DNA of 64,000 bases from an uncultured Alphaproteobacteria bacterium (GTDB lineage Bacteria; Pseudomonadota; Alphaproteobacteria; HIMB59; GCA-002718135), in contig CABYXC010000004.1 in NCBI GenBank assembly GCA_902522865.1, forward strand, positions 1-64,000. The letters are read 5' to 3'. Position 1 is the stretch's first letter; each line of letters opens with the position of its first letter. Below the pieces are notes generated by a model, which saw nothing but the letters and a program-made list of their open reading frames with translations, did no database searches and was not told where the DNA came from. Positions 32,238 to 41,307 of this stretch are shown here, in pieces. Both the position numbers and the translations under genes were made by a program.

Positions 32238-33428
32238 CTATTCAATAATTTCAGCAACAACTCCAGCACCAACTGTTCTTCCACCTTCCCTGATTGCAAA
32301 TTTTAAACCTTTGTCCATTGCAATTGGAGACAAAAGAGTAACTTCCATAGCAATATTATCACCAGGCATTACCATTTCGGTTCCTTCTGGTAATTTAATT
32401 GTTCCAGTTACATCAGTTGTTCTAAAGTAGAATTGAGGTCTGTAGTTTGAAAAGAATGGGGTATGTCTTCCACCTTCTTCTTTTTTTAATACATATGCTT
32501 CTGCTTTAAATTTTGTATGAGGTTTTATTGAACCAGGTTTAGCTAATACTTGACCACGTTCAACTTCTTCTCTTTTTGTTCCACGAAGAAGAACACCAAC
32601 GTTGTCTCCGGCCTCACCAGAGTCAAGAAGTTTTCTAAACATTTCAACTCCAGTACAAGTAGTTTTTTGAGGCTCTCTTATTCCAAGTATTTCAATTTCC
32701 TCTCCTACTTTAACTTGACCCTGTTCAATTCTTCCAGTTACAACTGTACCTCTTCCAGAAATTGAAAATACATCTTCAACTGGCATTAAGAAAGGCTGAT
32801 CTATAGGTCGGCTAGGTTGTGGTATATGTTCATCAACTGCTTTCATTAATTCCATAATTGAATTTTTACCAATTTCATCATCTCTACCTTCAAGCGCTGC
32901 TAAAGCTGAACCCTTAATGATTGGGATAGTATCACCTGGGAATTCATATGAAGTTAGAAGTTCTCTAATTTCCATTTCAACTAGATCAATTAATTCTTTA
33001 TCATCTACTTGATCAACTTTGTTCATGTATACAACAAGCGCAGGTACGCCTACCTGTCTAGCTAAAAGTATGTGTTCTCTTGTTTGAGGCATTGGTCCGT
33101 CAGCTGCATTAACAACTAGTATACCACCATCCATTTGAGCAGCACCAGTAATCATGTTTTTAACATAATCTGCGTGTCCAGGACAATCTACGTGAGCATA
33201 ATGTCTTGCTTCAGTTTCATATTCAACGTGTGCAGTAGATATTGTAATACCACGTTCTCTTTCTTCAGGTGCTTTGTCAATGTTTGCGTAATCTGTAAAT
33301 TCTGCTCCACCTGTCTCTGCTAATATTTTTGTTATAGCAGCAGTTAATGTTGTTTTACCATGGTCAACGTGACCAACAGTACCTATGTTACAATGCGGTT
33401 TATTTCTTTCGAATTTTGCTTTAGCCAT
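32238..33428 (-). CDS. tuf: elongation factor Tu
   Basis: GTPase that brings aminoacyl-tRNA to the ribosome. The 396 residues contain G1 GHVDHGKT (19-26), G3 DCPGH near 82-86 and G4 NKVD near 137-140, followed by two beta-barrel domains. This is the only tuf in the window; it sits in the tufB-like position behind tRNA genes, while the tufA slot between fusA and rpsJ is empty. Confidence 0.98.
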   Translation of the reverse strand: MAKAKFERNKPHCNIGTVGHVDHGKTTLTAAITKILAETGGAEFTDYANIDKAPEERERGITISTAHVEYETEARHYAHVDCPGHADYVKNMITGAAQMDGGILVVNAADGPMPQTREHILLARQVGVPALVVYMNKVDQVDDKELIDLVEMEIRELLTSYEFPGDTIPIIKGSALAALEGRDDEIGKNSIMELMKAVDEHIPQPSRPIDQPFLMPVEDVFSISGRGTVVTGRIEQGQVKVGEEIEILGIREPQKTTCTGVEMFRKLLDSGEAGDNVGVLLRGTKREEVERGQVLAKPGSIKPHTKFKAEAYVLKKEEGGRHTPFFSNYRPQFYFRTTDVTGTIKLPEGTEMVMPGDNIAMEVTLLSPIAMDKGLKFAIREGGRTVGAGVVAEIIE

Positions 33429-33454
33429 TTTTTTACCCCAATAATATTTTGTTA

Positions 33455-33528
33455 TGGAGCGGGTGAAGGGAATCGAACCCTCGTAGCCAGCTTGGAAGGC
33501 TGGAGCTTTACCACTAAGCTACACCCGC
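33455..33528 (-). tRNA. tRNA-Gly (anticodon TCC)
   Basis: The complement has acceptor GCGGGTG/CACCCGC, anticodon stem CCAGC/GCTGG with loop CTTCCAA (anticodon TCC), T arm GGTTCGATTCC and encoded CCA. It lies 26 bases upstream of tuf on the same strand. Confidence 0.96.
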
Positions 33529-33586
33529 AACTAAACTGACTGCTTCACACACTCACTTTAATGCTTTCATCCCATTACCTCCATAA

Positions 33587-33672
33587 TGGTGGAGGGGGTA
33601 GGATTCGAACCTACGTACGCTCACGCGGGCGGATTTACAGTCCGCTGCCTTTAACCACTCGACCACCCCTCC
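33587..33672 (-). tRNA. tRNA-Tyr (anticodon GTA)
   Basis: Class II tRNA on the minus strand: acceptor GGAGGGG/CCCCTCC, anticodon stem GCGGA/TCCGC with loop CTGTAAA (anticodon GTA), a long variable arm, T arm GGTTCGAATCC and encoded CCA. It heads the Tyr-Gly-tuf-Trp-secE transcript. Confidence 0.96.
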
Positions 33673-33690
33673 GTTTGAAGAAATTGGCCA

Positions 33691-33717
33691 ATACTAATAA
33701 ATTAGTATATATGTCAA
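33691..33717 (-). promoter_or_regulatory. promoter of the tRNA-Tyr/tuf unit with inverted repeat
   Basis: On the minus strand a consensus TTGACA (33712-33717) and TAGTAT (33691-33696) are 15 bases apart, and the latter ends 18 bases before the tRNA 5' end. A perfect inverted repeat ATACTAAT-AA-ATTAGTAT (33691-33708) covers the -10 and spacer. It may be an operator or a chance effect of AT-richness. Confidence 0.55.
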
Positions 33718-33842
33718 TCTAAAACAGCAACTTCACCTTTGCAAAATACGTATACTCGTAAAAGCAACGGCCTTTTAGACAAAAAATGCCATTTTGTACA
33801 TATCTAGATTGTATTAATTAGACAAATCTGTGATATTAAACC

Positions 33843-34604
33843 ATGATTAAGTTTAGAAATAGTAAATCTAATAAAAATCAAGGAATTCATACAATTTTTG
33901 GTCAACATTCTGTTAAAGCGGCACTCCAAAATGATAAAAGGGAGCATATTGAGCTAATAATTAGTAAAAATCAGATTAATTTTGCAAAAAAATATGAATC
34001 TAAAATGCAAAAAATTAGTATTCTTCCTCAAAATGAATTCACAAGAAGATTTGGAAACGAGAACGCAACTCAGGGGGTAGTTTTAAAAACAAAAGATTTT
34101 GCTAGGCCAGGTTTAGAAGAATTTATAAAAGTAGAAAGTAAAAAAACAAAATCAGTAATATTAATTTTAGATCACGTAACTGATCCTCAAAATATTGGCT
34201 CAATAATGAGATCATGTGCATTATTTGATTGTGCAGGAATTATAGTTGGTAAAGATAATTCACCAGAATTGACTTCATCACTTTATAAATCAGCTTCTGG
34301 TGCTGTAGAAATTGTAAATTATATTAGAGTGACAAATATAAGAAGAGCTATTTCTTTTCTTAAAAAAAATAATTATTGGATTTATGGCTTTGACAGTTCG
34401 GAAAATAAAAATTCAAAATTAAATTTTTCGAAAAAATCGGTATTAGTTTTTGGTTCTGAAGGAAAAGGTATTAGAGAATTAGTAAAAAAAGAATGTGATG
34501 AAATAATGCAGATAAACATGAAAAACAATTTAAAATTTGAAATTGATAGTTTGAATGTTTCTAACGCAACATCGATTGCTTTATATCAGTTTTACTCAAC
34601 TTAA
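33843..34604 (+). CDS. rlmB: 23S rRNA 2'-O-ribose methyltransferase, RlmB-like (SpoU family)
   Basis: SPOUT-family enzyme, 253 residues, expected to methylate a 2'-hydroxyl of 23S rRNA (G2251 in E. coli). An N-terminal substrate-binding domain starts with IHTIFGQHSVKAAL, and the trefoil-knot domain has motifs LDHVTDPQNIGSIMRS, VFGSEGKGIRELV and LNVSNATSIALY. It is on the plus strand, wedged between the oppositely oriented tRNA-Tyr and tRNA-Thr. A tRNA target cannot be excluded. Confidence 0.9.
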   Translation: MIKFRNSKSNKNQGIHTIFGQHSVKAALQNDKREHIELIISKNQINFAKKYESKMQKISILPQNEFTRRFGNENATQGVVLKTKDFARPGLEEFIKVESKKTKSVILILDHVTDPQNIGSIMRSCALFDCAGIIVGKDNSPELTSSLYKSASGAVEIVNYIRVTNIRRAISFLKKNNYWIYGFDSSENKNSKLNFSKKSVLVFGSEGKGIRELVKKECDEIMQINMKNNLKFEIDSLNVSNATSIALYQFYST

Positions 34605-34616
34605 ATGTTGTCAGGG

Positions 34617-34692
<76 letters not shown>

Positions 34693-34742
34693 ATCAATTT
34701 TGCATTTATATTAAATTATAAATTCGACAAGAATTTTATAAA

Positions 34743-34865
34743 TTAAATTCCAGGAATATAAGGAACTCCATCACCTTTTACTCTTTCATTTAATTCACTT
34801 AATGTAGAGCACGCTGTAATTGGGCTAAATACAAGAAATAAAATTATTAAAGTTTTTTTAATCAT
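34743..34865 (-). CDS. very small lipoprotein of unknown function
   Basis: A 40-residue frame starting at the ATG 34865: Lys-rich start (MIKK), hydrophobic core, and a lipobox ITAC with the lipidated cysteine at 19. The mature part is only about 22 residues (STLSELNERVKGDGVPYIPG). A longer frame begins inside fdsA and is not favoured. It starts seven bases after the fdsA stop, so it is probably cotranscribed with the formate dehydrogenase genes. I do not recognise the family; a small envelope lipoprotein is all that can be said. Confidence 0.6.
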   Translation of the reverse strand: MIKKTLIILFLVFSPITACSTLSELNERVKGDGVPYIPGI

Positions 34866-34872
34866 AAAATAT

Positions 34873-37626
34873 TTATAACTTCTCAATTTTTGCTGCACAA
34901 TATTTAAATTCAGGAATTTTTCCATATGGATCTAAAGCTGGATTAGTTAAAAGATTAGCAGCAGACTCATTATAACAAAATGGAATAAATATAACTCCAT
35001 CAGGAATCGCCCTGTCTTGCCTTACTCTAATATCTATTGAGCCTCTTCTAGTTGTGACTTTAATTTTATCACCAGCTTTCATGTTATTTTTAATTATATC
35101 TTTAGGTGATATTGAAACTGAAGGTTCCGGTTCAATGGCATCTAAATTTGATGCCTTTCTGGTCATAGCTCCAGTATGCCAATGCTCTAATTGCCTTCCT
35201 GTCGTTAGTATCATCGCAAATTCTTTATCAGGTACTTCATCTGGTGCAGTCACACTAGCTAGAACAAACTTACCTTTACCATTTTCATTTGGAAATTTAT
35301 CACCAAAAACAATTTCATCTCCTGGTGTAGTTGGAGATTTACTTGGATAGGTTACAGAGTTTTCATTTTCTAATCTTTCCCAAGATATATTGTTTAATGA
35401 TGGCATTGTTAGTGACATTTCTTCATAAATTTCCTTGGGATGTTTATATTTCCAATTTAAACCCATTCTTTTTCCAAGTTCGTTCGTTATCCACCAATCC
35501 TCTTTTGCTTCACCTGGGGAATCTAAAGCTTTTCTTCCCATTTGTACCTGTCTATTAGTATTAGTAACTGTTCCATTTTTTTCAGGCCATGCTGAAGCTG
35601 GGAAAATAACATCAGCATATGTTGCTGTTTCAGTTAAAAAAATATCTTGAACTACTAAATGTTCTAACATTTGTAGAGCTTCTCTTGCATGATTAAGATC
35701 AGGATCAGACATTGCTGGATTTTCACCAATTATATACATGCCTTTAATTGTGTTCTCATGAATAGCGTCCATAATTTCAACAACAGTTAGACCTTTTTTA
35801 TCATCTAAAGAAGTGTTCCAGAGTTTTTCAAAAAAATCTTTATTATTATCTTTATCAACTAATTGGTAATCAGGGTACATCATTGGTATAAGACCAGCAT
35901 CAGATGCTCCTTGGACATTATTTTGTCCTCTTAAAGGATGTAAACCAGATCCTCTTTTTCCGACATTTCCTGTCATTAAAGCTAGTGAAATTAAACATCT
36001 AGCATTGTCGGTACCATGTGTATGTTGAGAAATACCCATTCCCCAGAAAATAATTCCTTTATTTGTACTGGCATATAAGCGCGCTACTTCTCTTATTAAT
36101 TCTGGATCAATACCTGTTTCATTTTCCATTATATCAGGAGAATAATTCATTAAATGTTTTCTTAATTTATCAAATCCCTCAGTTTGCTTTTTAATGTATT
36201 GAGAATTAAATAAATTTTCTTCAACAATAACATTCATTATTGAATTCAAGAGAGCAACATCAGATCCTGGTTTAAATTGTAACATATGAGTTGCATGTTT
36301 TTTTAAAGAATGACCTCTAGGATCCATCACAATTAATTTGGAACCTTTTTTTGCAGCATTTTTAAAAAAAGTTGCTGCTACTGGATGGTTTTCAGTCGGA
36401 TTAGCACCAATGACTATTATCACATCAGAATGTTCAACTTCATAGAAAGGAGCAGTAACAGCTCCTGAACCAATAGTTTCTAATAAGGCCGCAACTGAAG
36501 AAGCATGACAAAGCCTTGTACAATGATCAACATTGTTAGTATTAAAACCAGTTCGTATTAATTTTTGAAATAAATATGCTTCTTCATTTGAACATTTAGC
36601 TGATCCAAATCCAGCGAGATTACTTGTACCATTTCTTTGTTTTTTAAGTTTTAAGAATCCTTTTGCAGCATAATCTAGAGCTTCATCCCAAGATACTTCT
36701 TTAAAATATTCATGAATATTTGAAAAATTAATACTTGGGTGTAAATCTTTTGGTTTATCTTTAATTCTAATCATTGGCCTTGTAAGTCTTTCTGGATTAT
36801 TTACATAATCAAAACCAAATCTTCCCTTTACGCATAATCTATTCTTGTTAGCAGGACCATCAACACCATTAACATATTTAATTTTGTTATCTTTTACATT
36901 GTATTCTATCTGACAACCAACACCACAATAAGGACAAACACTTTCAATTTTTTTATCTACATTACTATGACCAACACCATCTTTATCTACAATTGATGCC
37001 GGCATTAATGCTCCAGTCGGACAAGCTTGTACACATTCGCCACATGCCACGCATGTGCTATCACCCATAGGATCATCAAAATCAAATACAATTTTAGAAT
37101 TATCACCTCTATATGCCATTCCAATCACATCGTTTACCTGGACTTCTCTACATGCTCTTACACAGAGATTACATTGGATACATGCATCTAAATTTACAGC
37201 CATGCTTGGATGAGAAACATCTGCCTGACATGATGTTTTTTTTGGAAATCTACTTTCTTTAACTTCAACTTTGTCTATCCATTTCCAAAAGTCAGAATTA
37301 TTATCATGAGCAATTTCTTTTTTTGGCTGGTCAGCTAGAAGTAATTCAAAAACTAACTCTCTAGATTTTTTAGCCTTTTCTGAAGAAGTTTTTACTTTCA
37401 TACTATCAGTTGGCTTTCTAATACATGATGCTGCCAACACACTTTCTCCTTCAATTTCAACCATACATGCTCTACAATTTCCATCTGCTCTATAGCCAGG
37501 TTTATCAGAATAACATAAATGTGGAATTTCTGTTCCAAGTCTATTTGCAACTTGCCAAATAGTTTCATCAGCATTTGCTTCAACTAACTTTTCGTTTAAA
37601 TAAAATTTTGTTTTCTCTTTATTCAT
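34873..37626 (-). CDS. fdsA: NAD-dependent formate dehydrogenase, alpha (catalytic) subunit
   Basis: Oxidises formate to CO2 at a bis-MGD molybdenum or tungsten site; electrons pass through iron-sulfur clusters to the diaphorase subunit. The 917 residues show an N-terminal [2Fe-2S] domain (Cys38, 51, 54, 68), two ferredoxin-type [4Fe-4S] motifs (Cys149/152/155/159 and 192/195/198/202), a further [4Fe-4S] site (Cys231/234/238/265), and then the molybdopterin domain. The metal ligand is a cysteine (Cys373 in HCTRLCHASS) followed by the catalytic His374, so no selenocysteine is used. The His-ligated cluster of complex I NuoG is not visible. It overlaps the fused diaphorase gene by eight bases. 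Confidence 0.93.
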   Translation of the reverse strand: MNKEKTKFYLNEKLVEANADETIWQVANRLGTEIPHLCYSDKPGYRADGNCRACMVEIEGESVLAASCIRKPTDSMKVKTSSEKAKKSRELVFELLLADQPKKEIAHDNNSDFWKWIDKVEVKESRFPKKTSCQADVSHPSMAVNLDACIQCNLCVRACREVQVNDVIGMAYRGDNSKIVFDFDDPMGDSTCVACGECVQACPTGALMPASIVDKDGVGHSNVDKKIESVCPYCGVGCQIEYNVKDNKIKYVNGVDGPANKNRLCVKGRFGFDYVNNPERLTRPMIRIKDKPKDLHPSINFSNIHEYFKEVSWDEALDYAAKGFLKLKKQRNGTSNLAGFGSAKCSNEEAYLFQKLIRTGFNTNNVDHCTRLCHASSVAALLETIGSGAVTAPFYEVEHSDVIIVIGANPTENHPVAATFFKNAAKKGSKLIVMDPRGHSLKKHATHMLQFKPGSDVALLNSIMNVIVEENLFNSQYIKKQTEGFDKLRKHLMNYSPDIMENETGIDPELIREVARLYASTNKGIIFWGMGISQHTHGTDNARCLISLALMTGNVGKRGSGLHPLRGQNNVQGASDAGLIPMMYPDYQLVDKDNNKDFFEKLWNTSLDDKKGLTVVEIMDAIHENTIKGMYIIGENPAMSDPDLNHAREALQMLEHLVVQDIFLTETATYADVIFPASAWPEKNGTVTNTNRQVQMGRKALDSPGEAKEDWWITNELGKRMGLNWKYKHPKEIYEEMSLTMPSLNNISWERLENENSVTYPSKSPTTPGDEIVFGDKFPNENGKGKFVLASVTAPDEVPDKEFAMILTTGRQLEHWHTGAMTRKASNLDAIEPEPSVSISPKDIIKNNMKAGDKIKVTTRRGSIDIRVRQDRAIPDGVIFIPFCYNESAANLLTNPALDPYGKIPEFKYCAAKIEKL

Positions 37627-39322
37627 AAGTTATTTCATTGCTAAAATATTTTAAAACAGAGTTTAATGGGTTTGTTGCGGCTTGTCCTAAACCACATATC
37701 GATGCTTGAGCCATAACTTCACTTAAATCTTTTAATTTTTCCTTGTTCCAATTTTTTTCTTGCATTAATTTTACAGTTTTCTCCGTACCTGAACGGCATG
37801 GTGTACATTGACCACAACTTTCCTCTTCAAAAAATTTTAATAAATTAAGTGCAACATCCTTCATATTATCATAATCTGATAATACAACTACTGCCGCTGA
37901 ACCTAAAAAACATCCGGCATCCATTAATTCTTTCGATCCATAATCAAGCGGAATATCATTCATAGTAGCAGGTAGAATACCGCCAGATGCACCTCCCGGA
38001 AGATATCCTTTAAAAGTATGTCCATCTGCCATACCATCACAATACTCATCAATTAATTGTTGAATTGTTATACCGGCTGGGGCAACTTTTACTCCTGGGT
38101 TCTTTACTCTTCCAGATACTGAAAAACTATGAAAACCCTTATTTCCATTGGAACCCTTTTTAGCAAACCACTTTGGTCCTTTTTCAATTATATCTCTTAC
38201 CCAAAAAAGAGTTTCTAAATTATTTGTTAAAGTAGGACATCCAAATAAACCAATTTCAGCTACATAAGGTGGTCTATGCCTTGGCAATCCTCTCTTACCT
38301 TCAATACTTTCTATCATTGCTGACTCTTCTCCACAAATATAAGCTCCCGCACCTCTTCTTACGATGAAAAAGTCTTTTGGAATTATTTCTTCATCTTCCA
38401 TTTTATTTATTTCATCAAGTAAAATTTTTATAACTGCTGGATACTCATCTCTCATATAAATGTAAACTTTTTGAGCATTTATAAAATAGGAAGCAATTAA
38501 AGCTCCTTCTAAAAATCTATGTGGATCACTCTCTAAATATGACCTATCTTTAAATGTTCCTGGCTCACCTTCATCACCATTAACAGCAACATATTTTTTA
38601 CCATTGTAATTTGAAACAATTTCCCATTTTTTTCCTGTAGGAAATCCAGCGCCACCCTTACCTTTCAATCCGCTTTCATTTAAAGAATCCAAAACTTCTT
38701 TTTTTGAGATAACACAATTTTTTATTTTGTTCGCAATTTCATATCCGCCTTTTTTTTTATAAGAAGATAAATTTATATAATCTGGAATGAAGGGGTCAAA
38801 ATTTTTTTCATCAATTGTTTTTTTTACTTTATCAAAGTTAGCCACATCAACATAATTTTTTCCTACGCAAACAGTAGGAGCAACATTGCATCTTCCCATG
38901 CATGGCCCAGGTACGACTTTTATATTTTTATTTTCTAATTTTTTTATATCTTGAAGTAATTTGTGTGCGCCAAATAATTCACAAGTTAAGCTTTCACAAA
39001 CCCTTACAACATTCACTGGGTTATAATCTTTACTATCTTTAACTATATTAAAGTGAGCATAAAAAGTTGCAACTTCATAAATTTCAGAAAGTGGTAAGTT
39101 AATAATAGTTGATAAAGCTACTAGATGTTTATCGTACAAAACACCAAATTTATCATGTAATATATGCAAATATTCTATTAATTCATCTCGCTTAAATATT
39201 ATCCCTGAAAACAATTTAGAAACTTCATCTAAATATTTATCTTCGACTTGTCTTCCTTTTGGAGTCCAACGTCTTTTCTTCTTTTTTAAAGAAGTTTCTG
39301 TTTGAGAAACAAATTTATCCAT
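37619..39322 (-). CDS. formate dehydrogenase diaphorase subunit, NuoE-NuoF fusion
   Basis: A 567-residue fusion of a NuoE/FdsG-like [2Fe-2S] domain (about 20-175; Cys109, 114, 141, 145) and a NuoF/FdsB-like flavoprotein (about 190-567). The second part carries the FMN/NADH motifs GKGGAGFPTGKKW (221-233) and NGDEGEPGTFKDR (248-260) and a [4Fe-4S] site at Cys503, 506, 509 and 543. It should take electrons from the alpha subunit and reduce NAD+. Rhodobacter Fds has the two parts as separate genes; the fused form resembles the beta subunit of Methylobacterium FDH1. The first 20 residues are a Lys-rich extension. It is the first gene of the fdh operon. Confidence 0.92.
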   Translation of the reverse strand: MDKFVSQTETSLKKKKRRWTPKGRQVEDKYLDEVSKLFSGIIFKRDELIEYLHILHDKFGVLYDKHLVALSTIINLPLSEIYEVATFYAHFNIVKDSKDYNPVNVVRVCESLTCELFGAHKLLQDIKKLENKNIKVVPGPCMGRCNVAPTVCVGKNYVDVANFDKVKKTIDEKNFDPFIPDYINLSSYKKKGGYEIANKIKNCVISKKEVLDSLNESGLKGKGGAGFPTGKKWEIVSNYNGKKYVAVNGDEGEPGTFKDRSYLESDPHRFLEGALIASYFINAQKVYIYMRDEYPAVIKILLDEINKMEDEEIIPKDFFIVRRGAGAYICGEESAMIESIEGKRGLPRHRPPYVAEIGLFGCPTLTNNLETLFWVRDIIEKGPKWFAKKGSNGNKGFHSFSVSGRVKNPGVKVAPAGITIQQLIDEYCDGMADGHTFKGYLPGGASGGILPATMNDIPLDYGSKELMDAGCFLGSAAVVVLSDYDNMKDVALNLLKFFEEESCGQCTPCRSGTEKTVKLMQEKNWNKEKLKDLSEVMAQASICGLGQAATNPLNSVLKYFSNEITYE

Positions 39323-39362
39323 TTCAATTAATATTATACTATATATTAAGTATCAGAAAACT

Positions 39363-39614
39363 ATGAAAGATTCAGTTGAAAATGAAGAATTAGTTCTTGA
39401 TACTAGTGGTACAGAATGTCCTATACCAGTGCTCAAGGCTAGAAAACTTGCATCAGAATTAAACAAAGATACAATTATTAAAATTATTGCAACTGATCCT
39501 TTGGCTAAAGCAGACTTTGAACATTATTGTGATCAGTCTAACTATGAATATTTAAGTTGTGAAAAAATAAAAGATAAAATCGTAATTCGTTATAGATTTA
39601 AAATTAAAAATTAA
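39363..39614 (+). CDS. tusA: TusA-family sulfur carrier
   Basis: Small (83 residues) sulfur-relay protein. The signature CPIPVLKARKL starts at Cys19, the persulfide-carrying residue. TusA hands sulfur from cysteine desulfurase to tRNA thiolation and, in E. coli, to molybdenum-cofactor and FdhD pathways. Placement between the fdh operon and moeA-mobB, and opposite fdhD, suggests a dedicated role in sulfurating the formate dehydrogenase cofactor. It is divergent from the fdh genes (about 40 bases) and its stop shares TTAA with the moeA stop. Confidence 0.88.
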   Translation: MKDSVENEELVLDTSGTECPIPVLKARKLASELNKDTIIKIIATDPLAKADFEHYCDQSNYEYLSCEKIKDKIVIRYRFKIKN

Positions 39615-40825
39615 AATAGACTTTCATAATTATAAAAATCAAAAATATCTCCTTTGTTTACTTGAGAAACATTTTCATCAATTTCAATTATACCATCAGA
39701 ATAGGATATAGAACTAATCATACCAGAACCTTGTTTAGGAAATTTATTTGCAATATTTTTATTATTTATAGTTTCTTTATTTACACGTAACCACTCCATT
39801 CTTTTTGTTTTTTTCTTCATAGAAAAATTTGCTGTAATTTTACTTGATGATGGAAGCTTAAAATTTCCACCAGATAATTTTTCTATTAATGGTCTTACTA
39901 ACATTGCATATAGTAATTGAACAGAAACTGGATTACCTGGTAAGCAAATTATGTAGCAATTATTTATTTTACCAACTGCAATTGGTCTTCCTGGTTTTAT
40001 TGCTGCTCTCCAAAAATATACCTTACCTAATTCAGATAAAACTTTAATTACATGATCTTCATCACCAACAGATGCACCACCAGCAGTTATTATTACATTA
40101 AATTTTTTTGAAGTATTAAAGATTTTATTTTTAATCGATATAAAATTATCTTTAAGATTTCCACAATATTTTTTTTCTATAAAATTCTTATCAAGTAAAT
40201 TATATAAACTATAATAATTTGAATTATTAATTTCAGAATTTTTTAGATTTTTAGTTGGTTTTCGTAATTCATTACCACTTGTAAAGAAACCAATTTTAAT
40301 TTTTTTAAATACTTTTATTTTACTAATACCAGTAGCAGCAATTAAATTTATATTTTGTTGATTTAATTTAGACCCCTTTTCCAATATTTTTTGGTTTTTC
40401 TTTATATCTTCACCCTTCAATCTATAATTATCTCCAAATTTTGGAATTTTAATTAAATGGATTTTATTTCCTTTCTTGAATGTATTTTCCTGCATAACTA
40501 TAGTTGATGAATTCGTAGGCATTTTTGCGCCAGTAAAGATTCTGACTGCTTCACCAGGTTTTACTTTTATATTTTTGTTATCTCCAGCAGCTATTCGTCT
40601 ATTACAAAAAAAATTTTTTTTTGTTTTTAAATCTGCTTTTAAAATAGCATAACCGTCTACAGCAGAATTATTAAAAGGAGGTAAATTTATTTTACTTTTT
40701 ATATTTTCGTAAAGAAATCTATCCTCAGAATTTTCTAAATTAACTTTTTCAGAATTAAAAATTATAACCTTTTGTTTTTTAAATAAATTAACAATTTGTT
40801 TTTTGGTTAGAGGTGATTTATTCAT
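39611..40825 (-). CDS. moeA: molybdopterin molybdenumtransferase MoeA
   Basis: Inserts molybdate or tungstate into adenylated molybdopterin. The 404 residues show NSAVDGYA (about 53-60), the MoCF domain with TSGNELR and TAGGASVGDEDH, then KPGRPIAVG and LPGNPVS. The C-terminal domain IV is present. It begins on the mobB stop (TAATG) and forms a tupB-mobB-moeA operon on the minus strand. MogA is not in the window. Confidence 0.93.
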   Translation of the reverse strand: MNKSPLTKKQIVNLFKKQKVIIFNSEKVNLENSEDRFLYENIKSKINLPPFNNSAVDGYAILKADLKTKKNFFCNRRIAAGDNKNIKVKPGEAVRIFTGAKMPTNSSTIVMQENTFKKGNKIHLIKIPKFGDNYRLKGEDIKKNQKILEKGSKLNQQNINLIAATGISKIKVFKKIKIGFFTSGNELRKPTKNLKNSEINNSNYYSLYNLLDKNFIEKKYCGNLKDNFISIKNKIFNTSKKFNVIITAGGASVGDEDHVIKVLSELGKVYFWRAAIKPGRPIAVGKINNCYIICLPGNPVSVQLLYAMLVRPLIEKLSGGNFKLPSSSKITANFSMKKKTKRMEWLRVNKETINNKNIANKFPKQGSGMISSISYSDGIIEIDENVSQVNKGDIFDFYNYESLF

Positions 40826-41307
40826 TAAAATTCTCTCAAAATAAAATCAACTATATTATCTATTTCGTCGTTCTTAAAAATTTTCAAGTCAGTTTTAAGT
40901 TTATTATTTGTAATAATAGCTTTTATATTTTTAATTTGTGTAAATAAGTAATTATCATTATCATTTTTAATTATTTCAATTTTTGGGTGATTTTCATTTT
41001 TAAACCCTTCCACTATTACAATATCAATTTCTGAAAGTTGATTAATTAATTCATCTAATGTTTTTTCTTTTGAATTGTTTAGCTCTGATATTTTAACCCA
41101 TCGCTTCGATGAACTAACTATTACTTGAGAAGATCCCGCTAATCTATGCTTAAAGCTATCTGTATTTTCATGATCTATATCAAATTCGTGATGTGCATGT
41201 TTAATTGAAGCAACACGAAAATTATTAGAACTAAGTTTATTTATAATTTTAGTTGCAATAGTCGTTTTCCCTGAATTCTTCCAGCCAACAATTCCTACTA
41301 TTTTCAT
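40825..41307 (-). CDS. mobB: molybdopterin-guanine dinucleotide biosynthesis protein MobB
   Basis: GTP-binding adaptor that assists MobA in building the bis-MGD cofactor. The 160 residues start with the P-loop GWKNSGKTT (8-16) and contain ASIKHAHHEFDIDHENTDSFKHRLAGS and VEGFKNENHPKIE, which are family hallmarks. It overlaps the tupB stop by four bases (ATGA). Its partner MobA is encoded 1.5 kb away on the other strand. Confidence 0.92.
   Translation of the reverse strand: MKIVGIVGWKNSGKTTIATKIINKLSSNNFRVASIKHAHHEFDIDHENTDSFKHRLAGSSQVIVSSSKRWVKISELNNSKEKTLDELINQLSEIDIVIVEGFKNENHPKIEIIKNDNDNYLFTQIKNIKAIITNNKLKTDLKIFKNDEIDNIVDFILREF

Noticed and set aside
33721..33842. A small RNA or regulatory element upstream of rlmB
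   Set aside because: The stretch has only weak promoter-like matches and a short AAAATG/CATTTT palindrome; nothing distinguishes it from AT-rich background.
34866..34925. Longer version of the small lipoprotein starting inside fdsA
   Set aside because: The added 20 residues would place charged sequence before the signal peptide and remove a normal lipoprotein N-terminus.
34873..37626. Selenocysteine in the formate dehydrogenase
   Set aside because: The catalytic position is an ordinary cysteine codon (Cys373) and the frame has no internal TGA.
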